A stretch of DNA of 64,000 bases from Streptomyces katrae (GCF_000717655.1 NZ_JNZY01000020.1:1-64000), one strand, 5' to 3'; positions 25,051-34,164 are shown, counted from the stretch's first letter. Notes: generated by a model from the sequence alone, not told the origin. Program-made: numbers and translations.

Positions 25051-25604
25051 ACGTGAACGGAAGACCCGAGCAGTTCTCGGCGGAGCCGAACGAACTGCTG
25101 GTGGAACGGCTCCGTGACGGCCTCGGGCTGACCGGCACCAAGGTCGGCTGCGACACCGGCCAGTGCGGGACCTGCGTCGTCCAGCTCGACGGCCGGTCCG
25201 TCAAGAGCTGTCTGATCCTCACCGCGTCGGCGGCCGGCTCCCGGGTCACCACCATCGAGGGCGTGACCGAGCGCGGCGGCGAACTCACCGGCCTCCAGGA
25301 GGCCCTGCGCCAGGAGCACGGCACCCAGTGCGGGTTCTGCACCCCCGGCATGGTGATGGCGCTCGGCGAGCTCGTCGAGAACACCGCCGACCGAGAGGCG
25401 CCCACCGAGCCCGAGATCCGCGAGTGGCTCACCGGCAACCTGTGCCGCTGCACCGGCTACCACAGCGTCGTACGGGGCGTGCAGCGCGCCTGCTCCGCAG
25501 CCCGGGCCGAGCTCCCCGAGGAGATCACCGAGGGCGCCGCCGTCGTTGCGTCCGCCGGGTCCGCCGCGTCCGCGTCGGCCGCCGCGTCCGGCAAGGAGGT
25601 GTGA
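25035..25604 (+). CDS. Molybdenum hydroxylase small subunit, 2x[2Fe-2S]
   Basis: A 189-residue subunit of the xanthine dehydrogenase family. The plant-type ferredoxin cluster is bound by CDTGQCGTC and a later Cys in SVKSC; the helical domain cluster is bound by CGFC and CRC in GNLCRCTGY. It relays electrons from the molybdopterin subunit to the FAD subunit. An Ala/Ser-rich tail (~30 residues) follows the fold. The three subunit genes (small, large, medium) are contiguous and closely spaced. Confidence 0.96.
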   Translation: MDISLNVNGRPEQFSAEPNELLVERLRDGLGLTGTKVGCDTGQCGTCVVQLDGRSVKSCLILTASAAGSRVTTIEGVTERGGELTGLQEALRQEHGTQCGFCTPGMVMALGELVENTADREAPTEPEIREWLTGNLCRCTGYHSVVRGVQRACSAARAELPEEITEGAAVVASAGSAASASAAASGKEV

Positions 25605-25609
25605 GGGAG

Positions 25610-28015
25610 ATGACCGCAGTGACGGGGGAGGTTCCCCTCCAGGGATCGGGCCTGCTCGGACAGCCGCTGGACAGCCGCGAGGATCCGCAGCTGCTGCGCG
25701 GCGAGGCCACGTACGTGGCCGACATCGACCTCCCGGGCACCGCCCACATGGCGATCCTCGGCAGTCCGGTGGCCCACGCGAAGATCCTCTCCATCGAGAC
25801 CAAGGCCGCCGAGCAGCTGCCCGGCGTGCTGAAGGTGGCCACGGCGGCCGACTTCACCGGCGTCATGCCGCTGCCCTGCATCTGGATCCCCGGCGGGGTC
25901 GAGAGCCACTTCCCGCCCCACCCCTACGGACTTCCCGGCGCCCGCCCGGTCCTGACCGGCGACACCGTCCGGCACGTCGGCGACCCGATCGCCGTGGTCG
26001 TCGCCGAGACCCCGCGCCAGGCCGCCGCCGCGCTGGACGCCATCGCCGTCGAGTACGAACCGCTGCCCGTGGTCACCCGGGCCGACGTCGCCCTCGCCGA
26101 GGGCGCGCCCCAGCTGCACGAGGCCGTACCGGGCAACCTGAACGCGTACTGGACCTGCGGCGACAAGGACCGCACCGACGCGGCCGTCGCCGAGGCCGCG
26201 GTCACCGTCGAGCTCGACCTGGTGAACCAGCGCACCATCAACAGCCCCATCGAGCCCCGCGGCGCGGTCGGCGACTACAACGCCGCCACCGACGAGTACA
26301 CGCTCTACGCCTCCACCCAGGGCCCGCACAACCACCGCTTCCTGCTCTCCGCCCTGGTCCTCGGCATCCCCTTCAACAAGCTCCGGGTGATCGCCCCGAC
26401 CGTCGGCGGCAGCTTCGGCACCAAGGGCTACCTCTACCCCGACATGGCGCTGGTCCTGCTGCTCTCCAAGGCGCTCGGCCGGCCCGTGAAATGGGTGGAC
26501 ACCCGCACCGGCCTGATGAACTCCACCGTCCAGGGCCGCGACCACCGCCAGCACGTGGTGCTCGCCGGCACCCGCGACGGCCGCATCACCGGCCTGCGCG
26601 CCACCAGCTACGCCAACCTGGGCGCGTACCCCTCCACCATCGGCCCCGGTGTCGCCACCGCCCTGATGGGACGCTCCATCAGCGGCATGTACGACATCCA
26701 GGCCTCCTTCTGCGAGGTGTACGCCGCGTTCACCAACACCGTCCCGCTCGGCGCCCAGCGCGGCAGCGGGCGCGCCGAGGCCGCCTTCCTGATGGAGCGG
26801 CTCGTCGACCGGTACGCCTCCGAGATCGGCATGGACCCGGCGGCCGTCCGGCGCAAGAACCTGGTGCCGAAGGAGAAGTTCCCGTACGACAACGGCCTCG
26901 GCTGGACGTACGACTCCGGGGACTACCGGCTGAACTTCGACAAGGCGATGGAGCTGTCGGGCTACGCCGACATGCCCGCCCGCAAGGCCGAGGCCCGCGG
27001 CCGCGGCAAGCGGCTCGGCGTCGGCATCGCCACCTACGTGGCCATCTGCGGGGTCGGCCCCTCGACCCGGATGTCCAAGGAGGGCATGCTCGGCGGCACC
27101 TGGGAGAGCGCGAACATCCGCGTCCACCCGACCGGCGAGGTCACCGTCACCGTCGGCTCCGCCTCCACCGGCCAGAGCCACCACACGGTCTTCGCGCAGG
27201 TCGCCGCCGACGAGCTCGAGATCGACCCGGCCCTGGTCCAGGTGTACGAGGGCGACACGCTCAAGGCCCCGTACGGACAGGGCACGTACGGCTCGCGCTC
27301 CTACAGCATGGCCGCGCCCGCCGTCGCCCTCACCGCCCGGAAGGTCAAGGCCAAGCTGGTCAAGGCCGGGGCCGTGTTCCTGGGCGTCCCGGAGGAGAAG
27401 GTCGTCTACGCGGGCGGCAAGGTCTACGAGGACGGCAACGAGGAGAACGCCAAGACCTTCTCCGAGATGGCGATGGCCCTGTGGTACGGCTGGGGGCTGC
27501 CCCACGAGATCGAGCCCGCCATCGACGAGACCACCCACTTCGACCCGCCGGACTTCAACTACCCCTTCGGCACGCACGTCGCGGTCGTCGAGGTCGACGA
27601 ACTCACCGGTGAGACCGAGGTGGTGGCGTACACCGCCGTCGACGACGCCGGCAACATCGGCAATCCGAAGATCGTCCTCGGGCAGATCGAGGGCAGCATC
27701 ACGCACGGCCTCGGCCAGGCGCTGATGGAGGCCGCCGTCTACGACGAACAGGGCCTTCTCGTCAGCTCCGACCTGACCACGTACGCCCTGCCGCGCGCCG
27801 CGGACGTGCCGTTCTTCACCCTCGGCAAGACCACCACGCCCAGCCCGCACAACCCGCTGGGCGCCAAGGGCGCCGGCGAGATCGCCACCGTGCCGCCCGC
27901 CGCGGCCGTCGTCAACGCGGTCGTCGACGCCCTGTCCGACCTGGGCGTGCAGCACATCGACATGCCGCTCACCCCCGAGAAGGTCTGGCGCCGCCTGCGA
28001 GGAGAAGCCGAGTGA
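25610..28015 (+). CDS. Molybdenum hydroxylase large (molybdopterin-binding) subunit
   Basis: A protein of 801 residues, full length for a CoxL/XdhB-type subunit. LGQPLDSREDPQLLRGEATYVADI opens the first domain; the Moco-binding region shows VGGSFGTKGYLYPD and QRGSGRAEAAFLMERL. This last is a variant of the AYRGAGRPEA signature, so it is not the CO dehydrogenase AYXCSFR form. Catalytic E757 lies in GAKGAGEIATVPP. The enzyme should hydroxylate an aldehyde or N-heterocycle with water; the substrate is unknown. AAGGAGG lies ten bases before ATG 25610. A dedicated XdhC is encoded 6 kb downstream. Confidence 0.95.
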   Translation: MTAVTGEVPLQGSGLLGQPLDSREDPQLLRGEATYVADIDLPGTAHMAILGSPVAHAKILSIETKAAEQLPGVLKVATAADFTGVMPLPCIWIPGGVESHFPPHPYGLPGARPVLTGDTVRHVGDPIAVVVAETPRQAAAALDAIAVEYEPLPVVTRADVALAEGAPQLHEAVPGNLNAYWTCGDKDRTDAAVAEAAVTVELDLVNQRTINSPIEPRGAVGDYNAATDEYTLYASTQGPHNHRFLLSALVLGIPFNKLRVIAPTVGGSFGTKGYLYPDMALVLLLSKALGRPVKWVDTRTGLMNSTVQGRDHRQHVVLAGTRDGRITGLRATSYANLGAYPSTIGPGVATALMGRSISGMYDIQASFCEVYAAFTNTVPLGAQRGSGRAEAAFLMERLVDRYASEIGMDPAAVRRKNLVPKEKFPYDNGLGWTYDSGDYRLNFDKAMELSGYADMPARKAEARGRGKRLGVGIATYVAICGVGPSTRMSKEGMLGGTWESANIRVHPTGEVTVTVGSASTGQSHHTVFAQVAADELEIDPALVQVYEGDTLKAPYGQGTYGSRSYSMAAPAVALTARKVKAKLVKAGAVFLGVPEEKVVYAGGKVYEDGNEENAKTFSEMAMALWYGWGLPHEIEPAIDETTHFDPPDFNYPFGTHVAVVEVDELTGETEVVAYTAVDDAGNIGNPKIVLGQIEGSITHGLGQALMEAAVYDEQGLLVSSDLTTYALPRAADVPFFTLGKTTTPSPHNPLGAKGAGEIATVPPAAAVVNAVVDALSDLGVQHIDMPLTPEKVWRRLRGEAE

Positions 28016-28836
28016 TCCTCACCGAGTTCGACTACGTACGGCCCGCCGGCCTCGCCGAAGCGCTGACCCTGCTGTCCGGCACCCGGGGCGCCCGGGTGCT
28101 GGCCGGCGGCCAGAGCCTGCTGCCCGGGCTGCGCACCGGGGAGGACACCGCCCGGCTCCTCGTCGACGTACGCCACCTCGAGGAGCTCCGCGGGATCGAG
28201 CGGACCGCCGACGGGATCCGGATCGGCGCGCTCACCACCCTCGCCCAGCTCGCCGCCGACCCGGCCCTCCTCGCCGAGGCACCGGAGGTGGCGGCCGCCG
28301 CCCGGGCCAACGGGGACCCCCAGGTCCGCAACCTCGGCACCGCCGGCGGGAACCTCGCCGCCGGCGGGCGCGCCACCGACCTGCCGGTCGCGGCCATCGC
28401 CGCCGACGCCCGGGTCGAACTGGCCGGACCCGGCGGGCGGTCGACCGTGTCCGCCGAGGAGTTCACCGCCTCCGGGGTGCCCGCCGGGTCCGTGGTCACC
28501 GCACTGCTGGTGCCCGCCGCCGGTCGGGCCGCCGCCTTCGAGAAGACCGCCGACCGGGCCACGCGTTACCCGGTCTGCGCCGCCGCCGTACGGATCACCG
28601 CGGACGGGCCGCGCATCGCGGTCACCGGGGCCACCGCCCGCCCGCTGCGGCTGCGCGGGGTCGAGGACCGGCTGCGCGGGGGCCCGTACACGACGGAGGC
28701 CGTGCTCGCGGCCTTCCGAGCCGAGCCCAGGGAGCTGTTCGTCCCCGGGCGCGGCACCTCGGCCGAGTACCTCGGCCACCTCGCGGGGGTGCTCACCGCC
28801 CGCGCGCTGCAGAGGGCAGACCAGGCCCTCGCCTGA
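28012..28836 (+). CDS. Molybdenum hydroxylase medium (FAD-binding) subunit
   Basis: A 274-residue subunit of the CO dehydrogenase/xanthine dehydrogenase M family. The FAD pyrophosphate loops are AGGQSLLPGL and NLGTAGGNLAAGGRATDLP. It passes electrons from the iron-sulfur subunit to an external acceptor. It starts at GTG 28012 within the large-subunit stop (GTGA). The C-terminal CODH-FAD domain is slightly short but complete. Confidence 0.95.
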   Translation: MILTEFDYVRPAGLAEALTLLSGTRGARVLAGGQSLLPGLRTGEDTARLLVDVRHLEELRGIERTADGIRIGALTTLAQLAADPALLAEAPEVAAAARANGDPQVRNLGTAGGNLAAGGRATDLPVAAIAADARVELAGPGGRSTVSAEEFTASGVPAGSVVTALLVPAAGRAAAFEKTADRATRYPVCAAAVRITADGPRIAVTGATARPLRLRGVEDRLRGGPYTTEAVLAAFRAEPRELFVPGRGTSAEYLGHLAGVLTARALQRADQALA

Positions 28837-28862
28837 CCGCCCACCACGGGGGAGTTGACGCA

Positions 28863-30128
28863 GTGGCCGAATTGTCCAGGACGACCACGGGGGTACCGGC
28901 CGGTCCGGCCGCCCAGGCGGCGGCCGCGGCACCCGGAGGCTCCGGCTTCTGGGTGGTCGGGGCCGTCCTCGTCCTGCTGATGCTCTCCTCGTCCGTACCC
29001 TCCGCCCTCTACGTGCTCTACCAGGAGAGATGGGGGCTGTCCTCCGGCACGATCACGGTGGTCTTCGCGCTGTACGCGGTCACCGTGCTGGTCGGGCTCC
29101 TGCTGTTCGGGTCCCTGTCGGACACCCTGGGCCGGCGCCCCGTGCTGGGCGTCGGCCTGGTCCTGGCGATCGTCTCCATGGGGTTGTTCGCCGGAGCCCG
29201 GGGGCTCGGGCTGCTGCTGGCCGCCCGCGCCGTGCAGGGCCTCGCGGTGGGCCTGGCCACCGGGGCGATGGGAGCAGCCCTGCTCGAACTCACCCCGCGC
29301 TCGCGGCCGGCGCTCGGCGCCCAGGTCAACAGTGCGGGGCCGACGGTGGGGATCGGGCTCGGCGGGATCGGGGCCGGGCTGCTCGTCCAGTACGCGCCCG
29401 CCCCGACCGTGCTCAGCTACCTGCTGCTGGTCGCCGCCTTCGCGGTCACGCTGGTGGGGGTGGTCCGGATGCGTGAGAGCGCTCCCGGCACCCGCTCCGG
29501 GGGCCGGATGCGGATCAGCGCACGCCGGATCCACGTCCCGGCCGCCGTGCGGGGCCGGTTCGCGGTCCTCGTCCTGACCATCGTCGCCGTCTGGTCGGTC
29601 GGCGGCTTCTACCTCTCGCTCGGGCCGCACCTGGCCCTGTCCCTGCTGCAGAGCAGCAACTACCTCGTCGGCGGGGCCACCGTGGCCCTGCTCGCGGGCG
29701 CCGCCACCGCGGCGCAGCTGCTGCTGGGCCGTACCGAGGCCCTGCGCACCGCCGTCCTGGGCCTGTGCGGGCTGCTGGCCGGGCTCGGCCTCGTCCTGCT
29801 CGCGCTGGGCCTCGGCTCGGCCCCCGTGTTCCTCGTGGCCACGGCCGTGCTCGGCAGCGGCTGGGGCGCGGCGTTCCTCGGCTCGTTCCGGGCGCTGAGC
29901 GCGCTGGCCGAGCCGGCGCACCGCGGCGAACTGACCGCCGCCGTCTACGTCTTCGCGTACCTCGCGATGAGCGTGCCGGCGGTGCTCGCCGGAATGCTCA
30001 CCAACATCCACGGACTGCACCGCACCTCGGTCGGCTTCATGGCCGCCGTCGCCGGGGTGTGCGCGCTGGCCCTGTTCGTCACGCTGCGGCTCGCCGCCCG
30101 CACACGGGCCGAAGGGAGCACCACATGA
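28863..30128 (+). CDS. MFS transporter
   Basis: This 421-residue carrier has about 12 hydrophobic segments and the MFS loop motif [14 protein letters not shown] between segments 2 and 3. It belongs to the drug/metabolite proton-antiport style of MFS proteins. Starting at GTG 28863 after GGGGGAG, its stop overlaps the histidine kinase start (ATGA). It may import the operon's substrate or export a product or toxic intermediate; direction cannot be inferred. Confidence 0.92.
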   Translation: MAELSRTTTGVPAGPAAQAAAAAPGGSGFWVVGAVLVLLMLSSSVPSALYVLYQERWGLSSGTITVVFALYAVTVLVGLLLFGSLSDTLGRRPVLGVGLVLAIVSMGLFAGARGLGLLLAARAVQGLAVGLATGAMGAALLELTPRSRPALGAQVNSAGPTVGIGLGGIGAGLLVQYAPAPTVLSYLLLVAAFAVTLVGVVRMRESAPGTRSGGRMRISARRIHVPAAVRGRFAVLVLTIVAVWSVGGFYLSLGPHLALSLLQSSNYLVGGATVALLAGAATAAQLLLGRTEALRTAVLGLCGLLAGLGLVLLALGLGSAPVFLVATAVLGSGWGAAFLGSFRALSALAEPAHRGELTAAVYVFAYLAMSVPAVLAGMLTNIHGLHRTSVGFMAAVAGVCALALFVTLRLAARTRAEGSTT

Positions 30129-31639
30129 AGGCTGCCGACATGAGCGCCGCCGAGCTGCGGTCGGCCCTGCTCGCCCTGGAGATCTTCGCCGGGCTCACCG
30201 AGGAGCAGCTGGACTGGCTGGCCTCCGTCTCCGAGCCCCGGGTGCTCGCCGACGGGGAGGTCCTCTTCCGCGACGGCGAGGAGGCCACCGGCTTCCACGT
30301 CCTGCTCGAGGGCGGGCTGGTGGTCACCAAGGTCGTCGACGGCCGGGAGGAGGTGCTCACCCGGCACTCCACCGAGGAGGAGAGCGCCGCCGCCGAGGAG
30401 CACGACGGAAAGCCCTCCGCCGCGCACCGCTTCACCGGCGAGCTGCCGCTGCTGACGGACGGCGCGTACGTGGCCACCGCCTCCGCGAGCGGGCCGGCGA
30501 CCACCGTCGTGGCGTACCCGAAGCCGGTGTTCTTCGAGATGCTGACCCGCTGCCACGGCGTGGCGGCCGTCCTGATCCCGGTGCTGGCCTGGCGGATCAA
30601 GTCCTCCGAGGTGCAGGCCCGCAAGCGGGCCACCGTCGAGGCGCTCGGCACCCTGGCCGCAGGCCTCGCGCACGAGCTGAACAACCCGGCGGCCGCCGTG
30701 GCCCGGGCCGCCCAGGAGCTGGCACCGGCCCTGGAGGGGCTCACCCGGACCGCCCAGGCCTGGGGCGCCGCCGCGACGGGCGCGGAGCGCTCGGTCTTCG
30801 ACCGGCTCGCCGAGGAGCTCGACAAGCTGCCGCCGCCGGTCACCACCGATCCGTTCGCCCAGGCCGACGCCGAGGAGGAGATCGCCGACTGGGCCGAGGA
30901 GGCGGGCGCCGAACGGCCCGGGCTGCTCGGCTCGGGGATCTCGGACCTCGCTCTGGAGCTGGGCTGGCTGCAGGAGCGGCTGGAAGGGGTCGGGGAGACG
31001 GCCCTGCCCGCTGCCCTGGACCACCTGGCGGCCCTGCTGGAGATCCGCTCGCTCGCCGCGGAACTGCGCGCCGCCGGTCCCAGGATCTCCCAACTGGTCG
31101 CCGCCACCCGGGATTACGCCAATCTCGACCGGGCGCCCGAACAGCGTTTCGCGGTGGCCGACGGGATCGAGAACACGCTGGTCGTGCTGCGTGCCAAGCT
31201 CGCCGGCATCACCATCGTGCGTGAGTACGAGCCGGGCCTGCCCGAACTGACGGGCTACCCGAGCGAGTTGAACCAGGTGTGGACCAACCTGGTCGACAAC
31301 GCGGCCGAGGCCATGGAGGGCGCCGGAACGCTCACGCTGCGGGTCCGCGCCGAAGGCGTCTGCCTCGTCGTGGAGATCGCCGACACCGGCCGGGGCATCC
31401 CCGCGGACTCGCTGCCGCGGATCTTCGAACCCTTCTACACGACCAAGGACGTGGGGAAGGGCACGGGCCTCGGACTGCACCTCAGCTACCGCATCGTGAC
31501 CCAGCGCCACCACGGCTCGATCACCGCCCGCTCGCGTCCCGGCGAGACCCGGATGGTCGTACGGCTGCCGCTCACCGCGGCCGCCGCCTGCGCCGAAACA
31601 CCTGATCAACGCACCTCCACCCGCTCCACCACCAGTTGA
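30125..31639 (+). CDS. Soluble cNMP-binding-domain sensor histidine kinase
   Basis: This protein has 504 residues and no membrane segment. Residues ~15-150 form a cyclic-nucleotide-binding (CRP-type) beta-roll: [36 protein letters not shown], then an acidic insertion. The kinase core follows: H183 in [12 protein letters not shown] box [16 protein letters not shown]1 [11 protein letters not shown] box and G2 [13 protein letters not shown]. It should autophosphorylate in response to a small cytoplasmic ligand or redox cue. No response regulator is encoded in the locus. A long helical insertion (~210-330) separates the H box from the ATPase domain. Confidence 0.92.
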   Translation: MKAADMSAAELRSALLALEIFAGLTEEQLDWLASVSEPRVLADGEVLFRDGEEATGFHVLLEGGLVVTKVVDGREEVLTRHSTEEESAAAEEHDGKPSAAHRFTGELPLLTDGAYVATASASGPATTVVAYPKPVFFEMLTRCHGVAAVLIPVLAWRIKSSEVQARKRATVEALGTLAAGLAHELNNPAAAVARAAQELAPALEGLTRTAQAWGAAATGAERSVFDRLAEELDKLPPPVTTDPFAQADAEEEIADWAEEAGAERPGLLGSGISDLALELGWLQERLEGVGETALPAALDHLAALLEIRSLAAELRAAGPRISQLVAATRDYANLDRAPEQRFAVADGIENTLVVLRAKLAGITIVREYEPGLPELTGYPSELNQVWTNLVDNAAEAMEGAGTLTLRVRAEGVCLVVEIADTGRGIPADSLPRIFEPFYTTKDVGKGTGLGLHLSYRIVTQRHHGSITARSRPGETRMVVRLPLTAAAACAETPDQRTSTRSTTS

Positions 31640-31654
31640 GAGAATGGAGTCGAC

Positions 31655-31996
31655 ATGGCCAAGTACGACCTCTCCAAGCTGCACCCGGTGTTCGTCCGCC
31701 AGATGGAGGCCCTGGCCGCCCTGGACATCGAGGCGGTGATGAAGAACTACACCGACGACGCCGTCCTGCTGCGCTTCGAGGGGGTCTCGGTCGGGATCGA
31801 AGCCGTGCGCGAGACGTTCACGGGCTACCTGACGGTGAAGCCCACGCTGGTGGAACTCCAGGAGTACATCGAGACCGAGGACACGATCTTCTACCGCGCG
31901 ATCATGAATCTGAACGGCGAACCGGAGCACGCGTTCGGGACACTTGTGGTCCGCGATGGCCGGATCTGGCGCCAGACCGCCGGTTTCGGCGGCTGA
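31655..31996 (+). CDS. SnoaL-like protein 4
   Basis: A 113-residue minimal SnoaL/NTF2-fold protein: HPVFVRQMEALAALDIEAVMKNYTDDAVLLRFEGV opens the fold and EHAFGTLVVRDGRIWRQ closes it. It is the last gene of the locus, 15 bases after the histidine kinase, and is followed by a strong hairpin. It could bind the kinase's signal or catalyse a step; no catalytic pair is certain. Confidence 0.83.
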   Translation: MAKYDLSKLHPVFVRQMEALAALDIEAVMKNYTDDAVLLRFEGVSVGIEAVRETFTGYLTVKPTLVELQEYIETEDTIFYRAIMNLNGEPEHAFGTLVVRDGRIWRQTAGFGG

Positions 31997-32017
31997 CCAC
32001 CGATATCTGGGTAGCGT

Positions 32018-32052
32018 GTGCGGGGAGAGCGAAGGCAGCGCTCTCCCCGCAC
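32018..32052. terminator. Terminator closing the 24-gene locus
   Basis: GTGCGGGGAGAGCG (32018-32031) and its exact complement (32039-32052) form a 14-bp stem with a seven-base loop. There is no T-run, as is usual in Streptomyces. It lies 21 bases after the last SnoaL stop and 61 bases before the TMEM175 gene. Confidence 0.85.
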
Positions 32053-32113
32053 GTGCAGGCCCCGCCGGAGACCGCGGCGAGGGCCTCGCTGGTGAAATGG
32101 CAAAGGGGAGGTC

Positions 32114-32761
32114 ATGGAACGCGAAACCGGGCGTGTCGAGGCATTCAGTGACGGGGTATTCGCCATCGTCATCACGATTCTCGTTCTGGAACTAAAAGTT
32201 CCGGAAGAAACGGGATCGGACTTCTGGCACGGCGTGTGGGAACAGTGGCCGCACTACGCCGCATACGTGGTGAGTTTCCTCATCATCGGCGTGATGTGGG
32301 TGAACCACCACACCATCTTCAGTCACCTCAAGCGGGTGGACAGGCCGCTGTTGTTCCTGAATCTCATGGTGCTGATGGTGGTGTCGGTGATTCCGTACAC
32401 CACCACCGTGCTCGCCGAGCACCTCGTCGAGGAAGGCGGCTCCGCCAACGCCGCCGCGGTCCTCTACAGTTCGGTCACCGTCGTCTACGCGCTGGCGTTC
32501 CTGGCCTTCTGGTGGTACGTCACCCGCGTCGGCCACCTGTTCCACGAACGGGTGGACAGGGACGGCGCCCGGGCCACCCGCGTCCGCTTCGGCCTCGGCG
32601 CCGTGGCCTACCCCCTGACCGTTCTCCTGTCCTTCTTCTCCGCACCGCTCACTCTCGTCGCGCACTTCCTGATCGCGCTCTACTACGCGGCGAACCAGAT
32701 CCCCATCCCCCTCGTGGTAGAGGAAGAGCGGCTCGAATCTGCCAGCGACCTCAGGAAGTAG
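32114..32761 (+). CDS. TMEM175-family membrane protein
   Basis: A 215-residue integral membrane protein with about six hydrophobic segments. FSDGVFAIVITILVLEL is the TMEM175/DUF1211 signature that lines the ion pathway. Bacterial relatives form leaky potassium channels. GGGGAGG precedes the ATG at 32114. It follows the terminator of the large operon and so likely has its own promoter. The job here may be potassium or pH balance, which is only an inference from the family. Confidence 0.9.
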   Translation: MERETGRVEAFSDGVFAIVITILVLELKVPEETGSDFWHGVWEQWPHYAAYVVSFLIIGVMWVNHHTIFSHLKRVDRPLLFLNLMVLMVVSVIPYTTTVLAEHLVEEGGSANAAAVLYSSVTVVYALAFLAFWWYVTRVGHLFHERVDRDGARATRVRFGLGAVAYPLTVLLSFFSAPLTLVAHFLIALYYAANQIPIPLVVEEERLESASDLRK

Positions 32762-32779
32762 CCGCCGTGGCCTACGGCC

Positions 32780-32803
32780 GTTCTGTACGGTCAAGTAGGG
32801 TAT
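32780..32803 (+). promoter_or_regulatory. Possible sigma-B-group promoter
   Basis: GTTC (32780-32783), 14 bases, then GGGTAT (32798-32803) resembles the GNNT-N14-16-GGGTAY promoter recognised by Streptomyces stress sigma factors of the SigB group; the -10 is perfect and the -35 one base off. It would place a transcript start about 20 bases before the ATG of the transposase-like gene, and would link it and xdhC to general stress. Confidence 0.4.
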
Positions 32804-32832
32804 TGGATCTAGTGGTCGCGGGGGAGGCCCAG

Positions 32833-34164
32833 ATGGCTCGCGTAGTCCTTCCGGAGGATTCCACGAAGGAAATCTCCGAATTGATCGACGTCCTGATCTC
32901 TCTTTTCTTCGAGTCCTTACCCCGGCGGGACCAGCGAAACTGGGCCCGCGTTTATCTCAACGGCCTGGTGCGGACGAGTGGGAAGAAAACAATCCGTAAC
33001 ATTGCCGGAACGGGCGCCAGTTCCGTCGAGCAGAGCCTCCAGCAGTTCATCAGCAAGTCACCCTGGGACTGGACCCCCGTACGCCGCTCCCTCGCCCAGT
33101 ACCTCGAACGCACCGCCCAGCGCCCGCTGGCCTGGGTGGTCCAGCCCATGGTCATAGAGAAGGCCGGCGACCGCTCGGTGGGCGTGGGCCGCCAGTTCGT
33201 CCCCCAGCTCGGCCGTACCGCCAACTGCCAGCAGGCCAGCGGCATCTGGCTCACCTCCAGCGAGGCCAGCTTCCCCGTCGAATGGACCCTCACCCTCCCC
33301 GGGCCCTGGACGAGCGAGCTGCTGCGCCGCCGGCGGGCCGGCATCCCCGACACCGCACGCTCGCTCACCCCCGCCCAGGACGCCGTACACGCCGTCCAGC
33401 GGATGGCCGCCAGCTGGCAACTCCAGCGCCGGCCCGTGGTGATGGAGGTCGCCAACACCGACATCCCGCAGAGCATCGAGTCCTTCGCCCTGCAGGACAT
33501 CCCTTTCGTCTTCAAGGTCGACGGCTCGCTGCCCGTCTCGTTCGGCGGCGCCGGCCGGCACAAACCGGGGCCGCACACCGCCCCCGCCCGCGAACTCATC
33601 GACTCCCTGCGCTCCCAGCGGCGCGTCGTCGAATGGACCCGGCACGGCCGCGCCGAAGGAGCAGTGACCCTGCTGACCTCGGCCGCCATCCTCGCGACCC
33701 CCGGCGAGGACCGGTCCGCACCCCTGCCGCCCACCCCGCTGCTGCTCGTCGGCGCCTGGACCGAAGCCGCCCTGCTGCCCTCCGAGTTCTGGATCACCAA
33801 CATCGGAGACAGGCCGCTGGCCCAGCTCTTCCTCCTCGCCAAACTCACCGACCGGGTATCCCTCGATTTCACCGAGACCTGCGAACCCGTAGGCATCCGT
33901 GATTTCGAGGGCCGCTCCTTCCGTGGCTGGCACCACCACGCCACGCTCGCGAGTGTCGCCCACGCGTCGATGCTGCTCGGTGCACGCGGCAGGATCCCCG
34001 ACGGATTCCCCGGGGGGCACGCACGGCCCCCGCTCGGCGCGACGCCCGGTCCCGTGTCCCGGACCGGGGCACCCGGCCCCGTGGCGCGCACCGGCCCGCC
34101 GCCGGTGCTGCCGCCGCGGCCGCTGATCCCCGGCCAGAGCGCGAGACGCGAGTACATCCGCTGA
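32833..34164 (+). CDS. Domesticated IS701-type transposase-like protein; contains TTA codon
   Basis: This 443-residue protein keeps the layout of IS701 (IS4-superfamily) transposases: helical N-terminus, SVGVGRQFVPQLGRTANCQ in the RNase-H core, and the C-terminal FRGWHHHATLASVAHA. Where active members have an Asp in VVDExxFxKKG, this reads VVQPMVIEKAG; the second Asp region reads VVMEVANTDIP, and the region that normally holds the catalytic Glu reads VSLDFTETCEP. All three acidic residues appear lost, no inverted repeats flank it, and a Pro-rich tail (~50 residues) is added. Codon 29 (32917-32919) is TTA. Its stop shares TGATG with xdhC. Likely a host-adopted DNA-binding protein. Confidence 0.75.
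   Translation: MARVVLPEDSTKEISELIDVLISLFFESLPRRDQRNWARVYLNGLVRTSGKKTIRNIAGTGASSVEQSLQQFISKSPWDWTPVRRSLAQYLERTAQRPLAWVVQPMVIEKAGDRSVGVGRQFVPQLGRTANCQQASGIWLTSSEASFPVEWTLTLPGPWTSELLRRRRAGIPDTARSLTPAQDAVHAVQRMAASWQLQRRPVVMEVANTDIPQSIESFALQDIPFVFKVDGSLPVSFGGAGRHKPGPHTAPARELIDSLRSQRRVVEWTRHGRAEGAVTLLTSAAILATPGEDRSAPLPPTPLLLVGAWTEAALLPSEFWITNIGDRPLAQLFLLAKLTDRVSLDFTETCEPVGIRDFEGRSFRGWHHHATLASVAHASMLLGARGRIPDGFPGGHARPPLGATPGPVSRTGAPGPVARTGPPPVLPPRPLIPGQSARREYIR

Larger units (their letters stand above)
8266..31996 (+). other. Predicted metabolic-signalling operon (24 genes)
   Basis: All 24 genes from the first DJ-1 protein to the last SnoaL protein lie on the plus strand, with gaps of 0-75 bp and many start/stop overlaps. 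The only larger breaks are at 16664-16705, 19216-19267, 22040-22109 (with a hairpin) and 24369-24435 (with an octamer repeat). A 14-bp hairpin at 32018-32052 closes it. The content splits into an enzyme block (8.3-16.7 kb), a partner-switching/GlgX/MinD block (16.7-22.0 kb) and an oxidoreductase/transport/kinase block (22.1-32.0 kb). I know of no described system with this composition. Confidence 0.6.

Noticed and set aside
25163..25609. N-terminal extension of the Mo-hydroxylase large subunit
   Set aside because: It overlaps the iron-sulfur subunit in another frame; the family N-terminus and AAGGAGG support the start at 25610.
8266..31996. Polyketide, peptide or terpene biosynthetic cluster
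   Set aside because: No PKS, NRPS, terpene synthase or RiPP genes are present; SnoaL proteins alone do not make an aromatic polyketide cluster.
32114..32761. Phage-defence membrane effector
   Set aside because: The TMEM175 signature is complete, and no defence gene (nuclease, cyclase, TIR) is adjacent.
32833..34164. Active insertion sequence
   Set aside because: No terminal inverted repeats or target duplications were seen, the catalytic acidic residues appear lost, and the gene is coupled to xdhC.
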